From: Pseudoxanthomonas gei
GTDB taxonomy: Bacteria > Pseudomonadota > Gammaproteobacteria > Xanthomonadales > Xanthomonadaceae
NCBI RefSeq assembly: GCF_010119615.1
Contig: NZ_QOVG01000008.1
Coordinates: 62,001-126,000, forward strand
Direction: 5' to 3'
DNA: 64,000 bases
Position numbers and translations under genes: made by a program. This document shows, one piece after another, positions 39,033 through 47,684 of this stretch (its first letter is position 1; the number at the start of each line of letters is the position of its first letter). The notes under the pieces are model-generated. The model worked only from the letters and a program-made list of their open reading frames with translations, was not told the origin of the DNA and did not search any database.

Positions 39033-40154
39033 GTGCTCACCCTAGTCCTGATCGTCATCTTCGCCGCGCTCGTGTTCGAGTTCGTCAACGGGTTCCATGA
39101 CACCGCCAACTCCATCGCCACCGTGGTCGCCACCAAGGTGCTGGCCCCCGGTTGGGCGGTGGCGCTGGCGGCGGTGATGAACCTGATCGGCGCGCTGACC
39201 GGCACCGCAGTCGCCGCCACCATTGCCTCGGGCATCATCAATACCGAAGTGGTCGAAGCCAGTTCACAGGTGATCCTGTGCGCGTTGCTGGGCGGCCTGA
39301 GCTGGAACCTGATCACCTGGTGGAAAGGCTTGCCGTCTTCTTCCTCGCACGCCCTGATCGGCGGGCTGTGCGGGGCGGCGCTGGCGGCGGCGCACAACAA
39401 CTGGGGCGCGCTTATCTGGTCGGAGTCGATTGGCAACTGGGCCAAGAACAAGGGCCTGCTGTGGAAGGTGTTCCTGCCGATGATCACCTCGCCCATCGCA
39501 GGTTTCCTGCTGGGCGTGCTGGTGATGCTGCTGCTGTGGGGCATCATCGCGGCAATGGCCAAGGCCGGCGGTCCACTCGCGCGCCTGGCCAGGCCGCGCT
39601 GGGTCAATGCCTTCTTCGGCAAGGCACAGATCCTGTCGGCTGCGTACATGGGCTACGCGCACGGGCACAACGATGCGCAGAAGACCATGGGCATCATCGC
39701 CCTGACCCTGGTCGGCGCCGAGGCGACCGGAGCCCTGGACAACCTGCCCGCATCACTGGCGTTCCTGCATCCGGGCAGCGGCGACGGCAAGGAAATCGCG
39801 CTGTGGATCGTGCTGACCTGCGCGGTGGTGATGGCGGCCGGCACGGCGTCCGGTGGCTGGAAGATCATCAAGACCCTCGGCCACAAGATGGTCAAGCTGC
39901 ATCCCATCCACGGCTTCGCGGCGGAAACCAGTTCAGCCACCATCCTCACCGTGGCCGCGCATTTCGGCATGCCGGTTTCGACCACGCACAGCATTTCCAC
40001 GGCGATCATGGGCGTGGGCTATGCGAAGAATCCGAAGGCGCTGAAGCTGGGCGTGATCGAGCGCATCGTGTGGGCGTGGATCCTCACCATCCCCGCGGCC
40101 GGCGGCATCGCCTATGGCCTGTGGTGCCTGCTCGACGCGATGGGCTGGTCCTGA
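39033..40154 (+). CDS. pit: Low-affinity inorganic phosphate transporter, Pit family
   Basis: A 373-residue membrane protein starting at GTG. The two inverted Pit repeats are clear: FVNGFHDTANSIATVVATKVL with GLPSSSSHALIGGLCG, and AYGHGHNDAQKTMGI-like AHGHNDAQKTMGIIAL with VSTTHSISTAIMGVG. It imports metal phosphate with protons. Partner of the preceding DUF47 gene. Confidence 0.95.
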   Translation: MLTLVLIVIFAALVFEFVNGFHDTANSIATVVATKVLAPGWAVALAAVMNLIGALTGTAVAATIASGIINTEVVEASSQVILCALLGGLSWNLITWWKGLPSSSSHALIGGLCGAALAAAHNNWGALIWSESIGNWAKNKGLLWKVFLPMITSPIAGFLLGVLVMLLLWGIIAAMAKAGGPLARLARPRWVNAFFGKAQILSAAYMGYAHGHNDAQKTMGIIALTLVGAEATGALDNLPASLAFLHPGSGDGKEIALWIVLTCAVVMAAGTASGGWKIIKTLGHKMVKLHPIHGFAAETSSATILTVAAHFGMPVSTTHSISTAIMGVGYAKNPKALKLGVIERIVWAWILTIPAAGGIAYGLWCLLDAMGWS

Positions 40155-40188
40155 CGCCGTTTGCTTCTCCCGACGGGAGAAGAAAAAA

Positions 40189-40599
40189 TCAGAGCAGGTC
40201 GCCTTCTGCCGAAAGGGCGCGTTCCATGTTGTCGCCCAGGCCGCCGATCTCCAGCACCATGCGGTCCACTTCCGAAGGCGTCAGCCCGTCGTAGGGACGG
40301 TTCTCGCACAGCTGCAGGTAGGGCACGCCATCCAGGTCGCCGATGGCCAGGTAGCCCACGCTGCTGTCCCAGTTGAATTTCAGGGCCCGGCGCGCATCGA
40401 TGCCGGTGATCGGCGCGATGACGGTGCTGACGCGCAGGTAGCCGCGCTCGTCGTCGTTGCCCAGCTCCGAAAGGAAGATCGCCTGGTGGCGGTTGCCGCT
40501 GTCCAGCGACAATTCGACGCAGGCCACGTACGGCTCATGCATGGTGACCTTGTAGCCGGACTTGCTCAGGTGGCTGCGGATCTGCTCGAAATTCTGCAT
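40189..40599 (-). CDS. YbjN-like protein
   Basis: A 136-residue protein: MQNFEQIRSHLSKSGY, then an alternating beta layout with LRVSTVIAPITGIDARRALKFNW and LAIGDLDGVPYLQL. The pattern resembles YbjN/type III-chaperone-like folds. No catalytic motif is visible; cytosolic. It converges on pit and is divergent from the alkyltransferase-like gene with 40 bases between starts. Confidence 0.7.
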   Translation of the reverse strand: MQNFEQIRSHLSKSGYKVTMHEPYVACVELSLDSGNRHQAIFLSELGNDDERGYLRVSTVIAPITGIDARRALKFNWDSSVGYLAIGDLDGVPYLQLCENRPYDGLTPSEVDRMVLEIGGLGDNMERALSAEGDLL

Positions 40600-40639
40600 G
40601 TGCTGCTCCTTCGGTGCGCGCGGGCTATGCTAATCCCTG

Positions 40640-40978
40640 ATGGCCGACAAGTCTCCCGCCGAACGCATCCTCGCCGCGGTACGCGCCATTCCGCGCGGCG
40701 AAATCGCGGGCTACGGCGAAGTGGCGCGGCGGGCCGGACTCCCGGGCCGCGCGCGGCTGGCCGCCAAAGTCCTCAGTGAGAACACCGATCCCAGGCTGCC
40801 CTGGCATCGGGTGCTGCGCTCGGACGGACGGGTCGCCCTGCCAGAGGGTTCGAAGGGTTATCGGGAACAGTGCCAACGCCTGCGCAGCGAAGGCGTGACC
40901 GTAGTCAACGGACGCGTGCGCGGACTGAAGGCCGCCCCCACGGTGGATGAGCAGGTGTGGGGACCGGCGGGATCCTGA
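40640..40978 (+). CDS. Alkyltransferase-like protein (ATL), DNA repair
   Basis: A 112-residue protein of the MGMT C-terminal-domain family: IPRGEIAGYGEVARRAGLPGRA with the DNA-binding helix, and LPWHRVLRSDG where active MGMTs have PCHRV. The alkyl-accepting Cys is Trp, the hallmark of ATL proteins, which bind O6-alkylguanine and flag it for nucleotide excision repair. Complete for this family. Confidence 0.93.
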   Translation: MADKSPAERILAAVRAIPRGEIAGYGEVARRAGLPGRARLAAKVLSENTDPRLPWHRVLRSDGRVALPEGSKGYREQCQRLRSEGVTVVNGRVRGLKAAPTVDEQVWGPAGS

Positions 40979-41062
40979 GCGTTGCAGGTATCGGCCGTAC
41001 GCCTGCCTGCGGACCGGCAAGGCATGCCGTTATGATGGGCGGCAACCCTACCGAGCCTGCGC

Positions 41063-41725
41063 ATGTTTCAGAAGATTCCCCCGGTGACCCGGGCCTTGAT
41101 CATTGCCAACGTGGTGATGTTCCTGTTGCAGCAGATGCTTGGCGAAGCGGTGCTGGCATCGTTGGAGTTGTGGCCGCTGGGGCCGAACGGGCTTGACCTG
41201 TTCGCGACGGGCTACGAGTTCCAGCCCTGGCAGTTGCTCACCTACGGTTTCATGCATGGTGGCTTTCCGCACCTGTTGTTCAACATGCTTGCGCTGTACA
41301 TGTTCGGCTCGCCGCTGGAATACACCTGGGGCGACCGGCGCTTCCTGACGTATTTCCTGGTGTGCATCGCCGGCGCCGGCTTGCTGCAGCTGGTGGTGGC
41401 GTGGTGGTCCATGTCGCAGGGCGGCGCACCCTATCCCACGGTGGGAGCATCCGGAGGCGTGTTCGGCTTGCTGCTGGCCTACGGAATGCTGTTCCCCAAC
41501 CAGCGGGTGATGCTGTTGTTCCCGCCCATACCGATGAAGGCGCGGACCCTGGTCATCGTCTACGGCGCGGTCGAACTGCTGCTGGGTTTCACAGGGTGGC
41601 AACCGGGCGTTGCACACTTCGCACACCTGGGCGGCATGCTGTTTGGCTGGTTGCTGATCCGCTACTGGCGCGGGCAACCGCCCTTCGGCAAGCGGCCGCC
41701 GCCACGCCCGCGCATCGTGCGCTAG
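41063..41725 (+). CDS. Rhomboid-family intramembrane serine protease
   Basis: A 220-residue six-helix membrane protein. The catalytic Ser is in VGASGGVFGLL (about residue 132) and the His in VAHFAHLGGMLFG (about 175-180); HGGFPHLLFNMLALYMFG in the second helix is the usual HN motif. It cleaves membrane proteins inside the bilayer; targets unknown. Length is typical for the core rhomboid fold. Confidence 0.94.
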   Translation: MFQKIPPVTRALIIANVVMFLLQQMLGEAVLASLELWPLGPNGLDLFATGYEFQPWQLLTYGFMHGGFPHLLFNMLALYMFGSPLEYTWGDRRFLTYFLVCIAGAGLLQLVVAWWSMSQGGAPYPTVGASGGVFGLLLAYGMLFPNQRVMLLFPPIPMKARTLVIVYGAVELLLGFTGWQPGVAHFAHLGGMLFGWLLIRYWRGQPPFGKRPPPRPRIVR

Positions 41726-41733
41726 GCGAAACG

Positions 41734-41762
41734 GAAAAAGGCGCGGAGTTCCGCGCCTTTTT
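41734..41762 (+). terminator. Terminator downstream of the rhomboid gene
   Basis: GGCGCGGA / TCCGCGCC stem with GT loop, five A before and six T after; works on both strands and separates the converging M13 gene. Confidence 0.92.
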
Positions 41763-41822
41763 CTTGACCTGATCGGTCATTCAAGCTGATTTTACCGGCC
41801 CGGTTTCGCCGAGCCGATTGCC

Positions 41823-43847
41823 TCAGCGCCAGATCCTGACCTGCTCCGCGTCGCCGCGACGCATCGGCTGGCCTGCCTTGCAGCTGAAGGACTCGGCGAA
41901 GGCCGGCTGGTTGGACAGCGGACCGTTGCTGCGCCACTGGCCGGGAGCGTGTGCATCGGTGGCGATGCGCTGGGCCGCTTCAGCGGGCGAGAGCTGCTGC
42001 GCCCAGAGCTCCGACCAGCTGCGGAAGAGCGTCTGCTTGGCCCCTGTGTTGGGCGCCAGCTGGGCGTGGGTGTAGGCATCCCAGGCCAGCTCCACGCCGG
42101 CAAGGTCGGCCAGGTTCTCATCCAGGGTCAACGTGCCGTTGACCTTGGCGGCGGTAAGCGCGGGGAAGGGATAGCCGTTGTACTGGGCTGCCACCCGGGC
42201 GCCCAGCGCATTCCACGCGGTGACGTCGGCCGGCGTCCACCAGTCGCGGATCTCGCCGCCGGCATCGACCATGCGGCCGCGCAGGTCGAAGCCGCGGCTG
42301 AGTTCGTGCCCGACCAGGGCGCCGTAGGAACCGAACAGCGCCGAATCACCGCGCGCGACGTCGAACACCGGCGCCTGCAGCACCGCGGCGGTGACTATAA
42401 GGCGATTCTGGGCCAGGTCGTAGGCCAGGGCCGGCTGCTGTGGCAGCACGTCCCAGCGGCGGTCGGCGTTGCCCTTGCCGATGCGCTTCATTTCTTCGCG
42501 ATGGCGCCAGGTCGATGCGATGAGGATGTTGCTGCCGAAGCTGCCGCGGCCCATGGGCTGCACGCTGTAATCGAGGTCGCGGCGCGGGGTGCCGACCTCG
42601 ATCTTCAGCTTGTCGATCTTCGACTTCGCCTCGGCCTTGGCCGCTGCGCTCATCCAGCTGTTGCCCTCCAGGCCGCGGGCCAATGCCTCACGTACATCGC
42701 GGGCCACGGCCTCGGCCTTGTCCTTGCTGGAGGACGGCAGGTAGCGCCCCGCATATTCACGGCCCAGCATCGGGCCGGCGGCGGTATTGATTGCAGCCAG
42801 CACGTGCTGCCAGCGTGGCGCAGGCGCCGCCTCGCCTTTCAACACGCGGCCGCGGAATTCGAAGTCGGCATCGCGGAACGATTTGGCCAGGTACGGCGCC
42901 ATCGCATCGCCGACCTGCCAGCGCAGATAGGTCTTCCACTGCTCCGGCTTGATCGTGGCGATCAGCGTGTTGAGTTCGGCGAACAGCGCCGGGTTGGCCA
43001 TCGACACGGTGTCGTCCGTCACGCCCTGGGCCTTCAGGAACGCATCCAGTTGCAGGTTCTTGTACTGCTTGGCCAGGTCCTTGGTGGCGACCGGCACATA
43101 GTTGGCCAGGGGACTGCGCAGGTCCTGCAGCGGCCGGGACACGCGCGCCAGCCTGGTTTCCAGGTCGATCACCGCCAGCGCTTCGGCATCGAGCTTTTCG
43201 GGCTTGGTGCCGGTCAGGGTCAGGATCTGCTTGACGTAGTTCTGGTAGCGGCCCAGCAGTTCGCGGGTCTCGGCATCACTGCGGGTGTAGTAGGCCGGGT
43301 CGGGCAGGCCCATGCCGCCCTGGCTGAAATAGCCGATGTGGCGGTCCAGCGCCTTCAGGTCCACGTCCGGGCTGAAGTTGAAGGCTACCGGTATGCCGAC
43401 CTGGTGCAGGGCGGCAATCGCGGCGGGCACGTCCTTGGCGCGCTTGATGCCGTTGATGCGGTCCAGCAGCGGCGCAATCGGCCTGGAACCGTCGGCCTCG
43501 ACCGCCGCCTCATCCAGGCCACTGGCCCAGAAGTCGCCGAGCAGCTTCTGCACGTTGCCTTGCGGCGACTGCATCGCGGCATCCAGCAGTGCGCGCTGCT
43601 GCTGCTCGCTGCGTTCGCGCAACTGGCCCAGCGCGGTCACCGAACCGACCCCGGCCGGCAGCGGATTGGCCGTCAGCCATGCCGCGTTCGCGCTGCTGTA
43701 GAAATCAGTGCATTCGGCGCTGACCGCAGGCGCCTTGGGCGCCTTCTTCTTCTTGGCAGCGGCGTGGGCATCGGTGGCGCCGAGCGCGGCCACCAGGGCG
43801 AAGGCGAGCAGGGAGGGCTTGCTGAGGGCGTTGCGCAGCTGGGGCAT
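41823..43847 (-). CDS. M13-family peptidase homologue with disrupted zinc motif
   Basis: A 674-residue secreted protein with signal peptide MPQLRNALSKPSLLAFALVA (cleavage about DAHA). It follows the neprilysin-family (M13) layout along its length. The HExxH zinc motif reads HELSR (residues 514-518): the second zinc His is Arg518 (CGC). The NAFY/NAYY substrate motif is also absent (LAYDLAQNRL), though ENLADLAG for the third ligand is kept. The intact reading frame argues against decay; it may be a pseudoenzyme or have a changed metal site. The next gene upstream on this strand is an intact paralogue. Confidence 0.85.
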   Translation of the reverse strand: MPQLRNALSKPSLLAFALVAALGATDAHAAAKKKKAPKAPAVSAECTDFYSSANAAWLTANPLPAGVGSVTALGQLRERSEQQQRALLDAAMQSPQGNVQKLLGDFWASGLDEAAVEADGSRPIAPLLDRINGIKRAKDVPAAIAALHQVGIPVAFNFSPDVDLKALDRHIGYFSQGGMGLPDPAYYTRSDAETRELLGRYQNYVKQILTLTGTKPEKLDAEALAVIDLETRLARVSRPLQDLRSPLANYVPVATKDLAKQYKNLQLDAFLKAQGVTDDTVSMANPALFAELNTLIATIKPEQWKTYLRWQVGDAMAPYLAKSFRDADFEFRGRVLKGEAAPAPRWQHVLAAINTAAGPMLGREYAGRYLPSSSKDKAEAVARDVREALARGLEGNSWMSAAAKAEAKSKIDKLKIEVGTPRRDLDYSVQPMGRGSFGSNILIASTWRHREEMKRIGKGNADRRWDVLPQQPALAYDLAQNRLIVTAAVLQAPVFDVARGDSALFGSYGALVGHELSRGFDLRGRMVDAGGEIRDWWTPADVTAWNALGARVAAQYNGYPFPALTAAKVNGTLTLDENLADLAGVELAWDAYTHAQLAPNTGAKQTLFRSWSELWAQQLSPAEAAQRIATDAHAPGQWRSNGPLSNQPAFAESFSCKAGQPMRRGDAEQVRIWR

Positions 43848-43918
43848 CTGGAATGTTCCGCATCGATGGATGCGGGGAGTCTAGCAAGGGCGACCTCGCG
43901 CCCCATGAACACGTTCCG

Positions 43919-43955
43919 CAAAAAAAGCGAAGGCCCGGACATGCCGGGCCTTCGC
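43919..43955 (-). terminator. Terminator between the two M13 genes
   Basis: On the minus strand a perfect 12-base stem (GCGAAGGCCCGG with its complement) and 5-base loop is followed by seven T. It ends the upstream M13 gene, so the downstream paralogue needs its own promoter. Confidence 0.92.
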
Positions 43956-43991
43956 GGGTGTTGCGGTACGAACGGGTTTGCTAGATCAGGC

Positions 43992-46100
43992 TCACCAGAT
44001 CACGACCTTCTTGTCGTCGGCACGCACCATCGGGTCGCCGGCCTTGCACGAGAACGCGGCGGCGAACGCGGGCATGTTGGACGGCGTGCCGATGGCCCGG
44101 AAGTTGGCCGGGGCGTGCGGGTCGGTCTTCAGGCGCACGGCCAGGTTTTCCGGGGTGAAGTTGCGACGCCACACGGTGGCCCAGTTGAGGAAGAAGCGCT
44201 GGTCGCGGGTCAGGCCATCGGTCTTGGGATCGGGCGTGCCTTCGGTGGCCTTCTTCATCGCATCGTAGGCCGTGGCCAAGCCGCCCAGGTCGGCGATGTT
44301 CTCGCCCAGGGTCAGCTTGCCGCTGACCTGGCCGCCGGCGTCGGTCTTGTAGCCGTCGAACTGGCTGATCAACTTGCCGGTGCCGGCCTCGAACGCCTTC
44401 TTGTCGGCCGGGGTCCACCATTCCTCGAAGTTGCCGGTCGGGCCGAAACGCGCACCCTGGTCGTCGTAGCCGTGGCTCATCTCGTGGCCGATCACCGCGC
44501 CGATGCCGCCATAGTTCATTTCGTCGGTGGCATTGGCATCGAAGAACGGCGGCTGCAGGATCGCGGCCGGGAACACGATCTCGTTCTGCTGCGGGTTGTA
44601 GTAGGCGTTGACCGTCTGCGGGCTCATGCCCCATTCGGTCTTGTCCACCGGCTTGCCGATCTTGGACAGGTTCCACTTGTAGTTGAACTCGTTGGCCGCC
44701 AGCACGTTGCCGATGTAGCTGTCGCGCGCGGTCGACAGGCCGGTCCACTCACGCCACTTGTCCGGATAGCCGATCTTGGGGGTGAAGGTTTCCCACTTGG
44801 CGATGGCCTTCTGCTTGGTCTCGTCGCTCATCCACGCCAGGTTCTCGATGCGTGCCTTCAGCGCGGTGCGCAGGTTGCCCACCAAGGCTTCCATCTTGGC
44901 CTTGGATTCGGCCGGGAAGGCGACCTTGACGTACATCTGGCCCAGCGCTTCGCCGGCCTGGCTCTCGATGGTGTCGAGCACGCGCTTCCAGCGCTGCTTG
45001 ATTTCCTTCTGGCCATTGAGGATCTTGCCGTTGAAGTTGTAGTTCTCGTCGACGAAGGCCTGGCTGAGGAACGGCGAGGCGCCATCGACGGCGTGGAAGC
45101 GCAGGTAGCTGCGCCAGGTGGCCGGCGCGGTGTCGGCCAGCATCTTGCTCACTTCCTGGTGGAAGGCGGGGATGGCGAGCGAGAAGTTGCCGGTGGTCGG
45201 CACACCCTGTGACTTGAAGAACTCGGTCCACGAGAAATTCGGAGTCAGCTTGTCGGCGTCGGCGACCGACATCGGGTTGTAGGAAAGCTCGGCGTCGCGC
45301 GACAGCTCGGTGCTGGTCTTGGAGGCCTTGGCCAGGCGCGTTTCGAACGCGATCACGGCCTTGGCCTGTTCGGCGGCATCGGCGGCGGCTACGCCGGAAA
45401 GCTCAAGTACCTTGGCGACGTGGGCCTGGTAGGCCTGCAGCTTGTCCTTGTTTTCCGCCTTGGTGTAGTACTCCGGGTCCGGCAGGCCCAGCCCACCCTG
45501 GAAGGCGTAGGCGATGTTGAGCGAGGAATCCTTGAAATCCGGGCTGGCGCCGAAGCCGAACAGGCTGTTCTGGCCCTTGGCGGCGCTGCTGCGCAGGTAG
45601 CCGACAATCGCGTCCTTGTCATTCAGGGCGTCGATGGCGGCCAGTTCGGGCTTGATCGGCTCGATGCCCTGCGCATTGACCTTGGCTTCGTCCATGCCGG
45701 TGGCCCAGAGATCGCCAACGATCTTCTCTACACCGGTCGCGTTCTTGTCGGCTGCGGCCTGTTCGGCCAGTTGCTGCTGCACGGAGTTGGAACGCTCGTC
45801 CAGCATCTCGAAGGCGCCCCAGCTGGCGCGGTCTCCGGGAATGGCATTGGCGGCGAGCCACTTGCCGTTGGCGTAGCCACCGAAGTCGACGCAGGCATTC
45901 TTGGTGGTGTCCAGGTCCGCCAGCATGAAGCGGTTGACTGGTGGCAGCTTGGATTCGTCCAGCTTCAGTGCGGCGGGCTCGGCGCTGGTAGCCGCAGTGG
46001 CGTCGGCGGCCGGGGTGGCGGCTTCGTCTTTCTTGCCGCAGGCGGCCAGGGCCACGGCGATGGCCACGGACAACAACAGGATCTGGGGTTTGCGAATCAC
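43992..46100 (-). CDS. M13-family metallopeptidase (lipoprotein)
   Basis: A 702-residue protein with lipoprotein signal MIRKPQILLLSVAIAVALAAC; start is GTG with GGAG upstream. The M13 catalytic set is complete: NAYYNPQQNEIVFPAAIL (substrate motif), GHEMSHGYDDQG with HExxH at 539-543, and LGENIADLGGLA for the third zinc ligand and catalytic Asp. It probably cleaves peptides in the periplasm or at the outer membrane. Paralogue of the downstream gene with the HELSR motif. Confidence 0.95.
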   Translation of the reverse strand: MIRKPQILLLSVAIAVALAACGKKDEAATPAADATAATSAEPAALKLDESKLPPVNRFMLADLDTTKNACVDFGGYANGKWLAANAIPGDRASWGAFEMLDERSNSVQQQLAEQAAADKNATGVEKIVGDLWATGMDEAKVNAQGIEPIKPELAAIDALNDKDAIVGYLRSSAAKGQNSLFGFGASPDFKDSSLNIAYAFQGGLGLPDPEYYTKAENKDKLQAYQAHVAKVLELSGVAAADAAEQAKAVIAFETRLAKASKTSTELSRDAELSYNPMSVADADKLTPNFSWTEFFKSQGVPTTGNFSLAIPAFHQEVSKMLADTAPATWRSYLRFHAVDGASPFLSQAFVDENYNFNGKILNGQKEIKQRWKRVLDTIESQAGEALGQMYVKVAFPAESKAKMEALVGNLRTALKARIENLAWMSDETKQKAIAKWETFTPKIGYPDKWREWTGLSTARDSYIGNVLAANEFNYKWNLSKIGKPVDKTEWGMSPQTVNAYYNPQQNEIVFPAAILQPPFFDANATDEMNYGGIGAVIGHEMSHGYDDQGARFGPTGNFEEWWTPADKKAFEAGTGKLISQFDGYKTDAGGQVSGKLTLGENIADLGGLATAYDAMKKATEGTPDPKTDGLTRDQRFFLNWATVWRRNFTPENLAVRLKTDPHAPANFRAIGTPSNMPAFAAAFSCKAGDPMVRADDKKVVIW

Positions 46101-46296
46101 AGACTACTCCGGCCCCGCAGGGCATAGAAAAAGGGACGACCCACGGCGGGGTCGTGCGCGAACTCTACGCCTGCGACAGGGCCGTAGAGGGTGTCGAAGG
46201 TCATGCACCCCGCCTAATTATTTCTTCACATCAATGACTTACAGGGCGCGTGCTAGGGTTTTGGCGCACGGAAGGCGTGCGTGGCAAGGCCGGGTT

Positions 46297-47670
46297 ATGC
46301 AGGTTGAATTCCACGGGGCTGCGGGCGAGGTCACCGGCTCCCTGCATCTGGTCATCGCTGCCGGCAAACGCATCCTGCTGGACTGCGGACTGATGCAGGG
46401 CAGTCGCGAATCGGAGGCGCGCAATGTGGATCCGTTCCCGTTCGAGCCCTCGCAAATCGACGCGCTGGTGGTCAGCCATGCCCACATCGACCATATCGGG
46501 CGGGTGCCACTGCTGGTGAAGCGCGGCTTCAGCGGACCGATCTTCGTCCAGCATGCCGGCGCGGACCTGATGCCGGTGATGCTGCTGGATTCGGCTTCCC
46601 TGGCCGAATCGGACGCCTTGCGCGCAAACCGCAAGCGCGGCGCGGGCGAACCCGAAGTGCAGCCGCTGTACGCGCGCGAGGACGTGGAGCTGGCCATGGA
46701 GCAGGTGCGGGGACTGCCCTATGGCAGCCGCCAGGAGATAGTCCCGGGCGTGGAGATCACGTTCCGTGACGCCGGGCATATCCTCGGTTCCTGCATCATC
46801 GAGCTGTGGGCCGACGGCAGGAAACTGGTGTTCTCGGGCGACCTGGGACCCAAGGGCACGCCCATCCTGCGCGATCCCGAATTGGTACGCGATGCCGACC
46901 TGGTGCTGATGGAATCCACCTACGGTGACCGCAACCACAGAGAGCGGGCCGACACCCTGCATGAACTGGGCGATATTTTCGAAAGCGCATGGCGGGATCG
47001 CGGCAACGTGCTGATTCCTGCGTTCGCCGTGGGTCGCAGCCAGGAACTGCTGTACTGGTTCGCCAAATACTGGGACCAATGGCAGCTGTCGCGCTGGAAG
47101 ATATTCCTGGACAGTCCGATGGCGGCCAAGGTGGTCTCTGTATACGACCGCCATGCCGAACTGTTCGACCAGGAGGCGTTGCAGGTGTGGAAGGACAAGC
47201 CGAACCCGTTCAGGCTGCCCAACCTGCACATCAGCGCGAGCACCGCCGAATCGATGGCAATCAACCAGTTCGAGAGTGGCGCCATCATCATCGCCGGCTC
47301 GGGCATGGCCAATGGCGGCCGCATCCTTCACCACCTCAAATACAACCTGGGGCGCCGCAATGCGCACATGGTGTTCGTCGGCTACCAGGCCGAAGGCACC
47401 CTTGGACGACGTCTGGTGGAAGGCGCGAAGTGGGTGCGCATCCATGGCCGCGACTACCGGGTCAATGCGCAGAAGCACACAATCGGTGGACTTTCGGCGC
47501 ATGCCGACCAACGCGGATTGATGGAATGGTATGCGGGCTTCGATCAGCATCCGCCGCTGGTGCTGGTGCATGGCGAGGACAAGGCCCGGGAAACGCTGGC
47601 CGGGGAAATCGGCGAGCGCCATGGCATCCGCGTCGAGCTGGTGCGCCCGGGGATGGTCCTGGAGGTGTAG
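46297..47670 (+). CDS. MBL-fold beta-CASP RNA-processing nuclease
   Basis: A 457-residue CPSF-like protein. MQVEFHGAAGEVTGSLHLV, the zinc motif VSHAHIDHIGR, DAGHILGSC and FSGDLGP belong to the MBL part; the beta-CASP insert and C-terminal GLSAHADQRGL, with VLVHGEDKARETLA, complete the family signature. Such enzymes cut or trim RNA. The ATG at 46297 fits the family N-terminus; the frame upstream of it is antisense to the M13 gene. Confidence 0.95.
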   Translation: MQVEFHGAAGEVTGSLHLVIAAGKRILLDCGLMQGSRESEARNVDPFPFEPSQIDALVVSHAHIDHIGRVPLLVKRGFSGPIFVQHAGADLMPVMLLDSASLAESDALRANRKRGAGEPEVQPLYAREDVELAMEQVRGLPYGSRQEIVPGVEITFRDAGHILGSCIIELWADGRKLVFSGDLGPKGTPILRDPELVRDADLVLMESTYGDRNHRERADTLHELGDIFESAWRDRGNVLIPAFAVGRSQELLYWFAKYWDQWQLSRWKIFLDSPMAAKVVSVYDRHAELFDQEALQVWKDKPNPFRLPNLHISASTAESMAINQFESGAIIIAGSGMANGGRILHHLKYNLGRRNAHMVFVGYQAEGTLGRRLVEGAKWVRIHGRDYRVNAQKHTIGGLSAHADQRGLMEWYAGFDQHPPLVLVHGEDKARETLAGEIGERHGIRVELVRPGMVLEV

Positions 47671-47684
47671 CCCTGGCCCGGCGC

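Noticed and set aside
38291-40154. DUF47-pit pair as a novel phosphate system
   Set aside because: This is a well-known gene pair with normal length and motifs.
41949-45212. 1087-codon open frame on the plus strand
   Set aside because: It lies antisense to the two M13 peptidase genes, has no recognisable domain and the composition of a high-G+C shadow frame.
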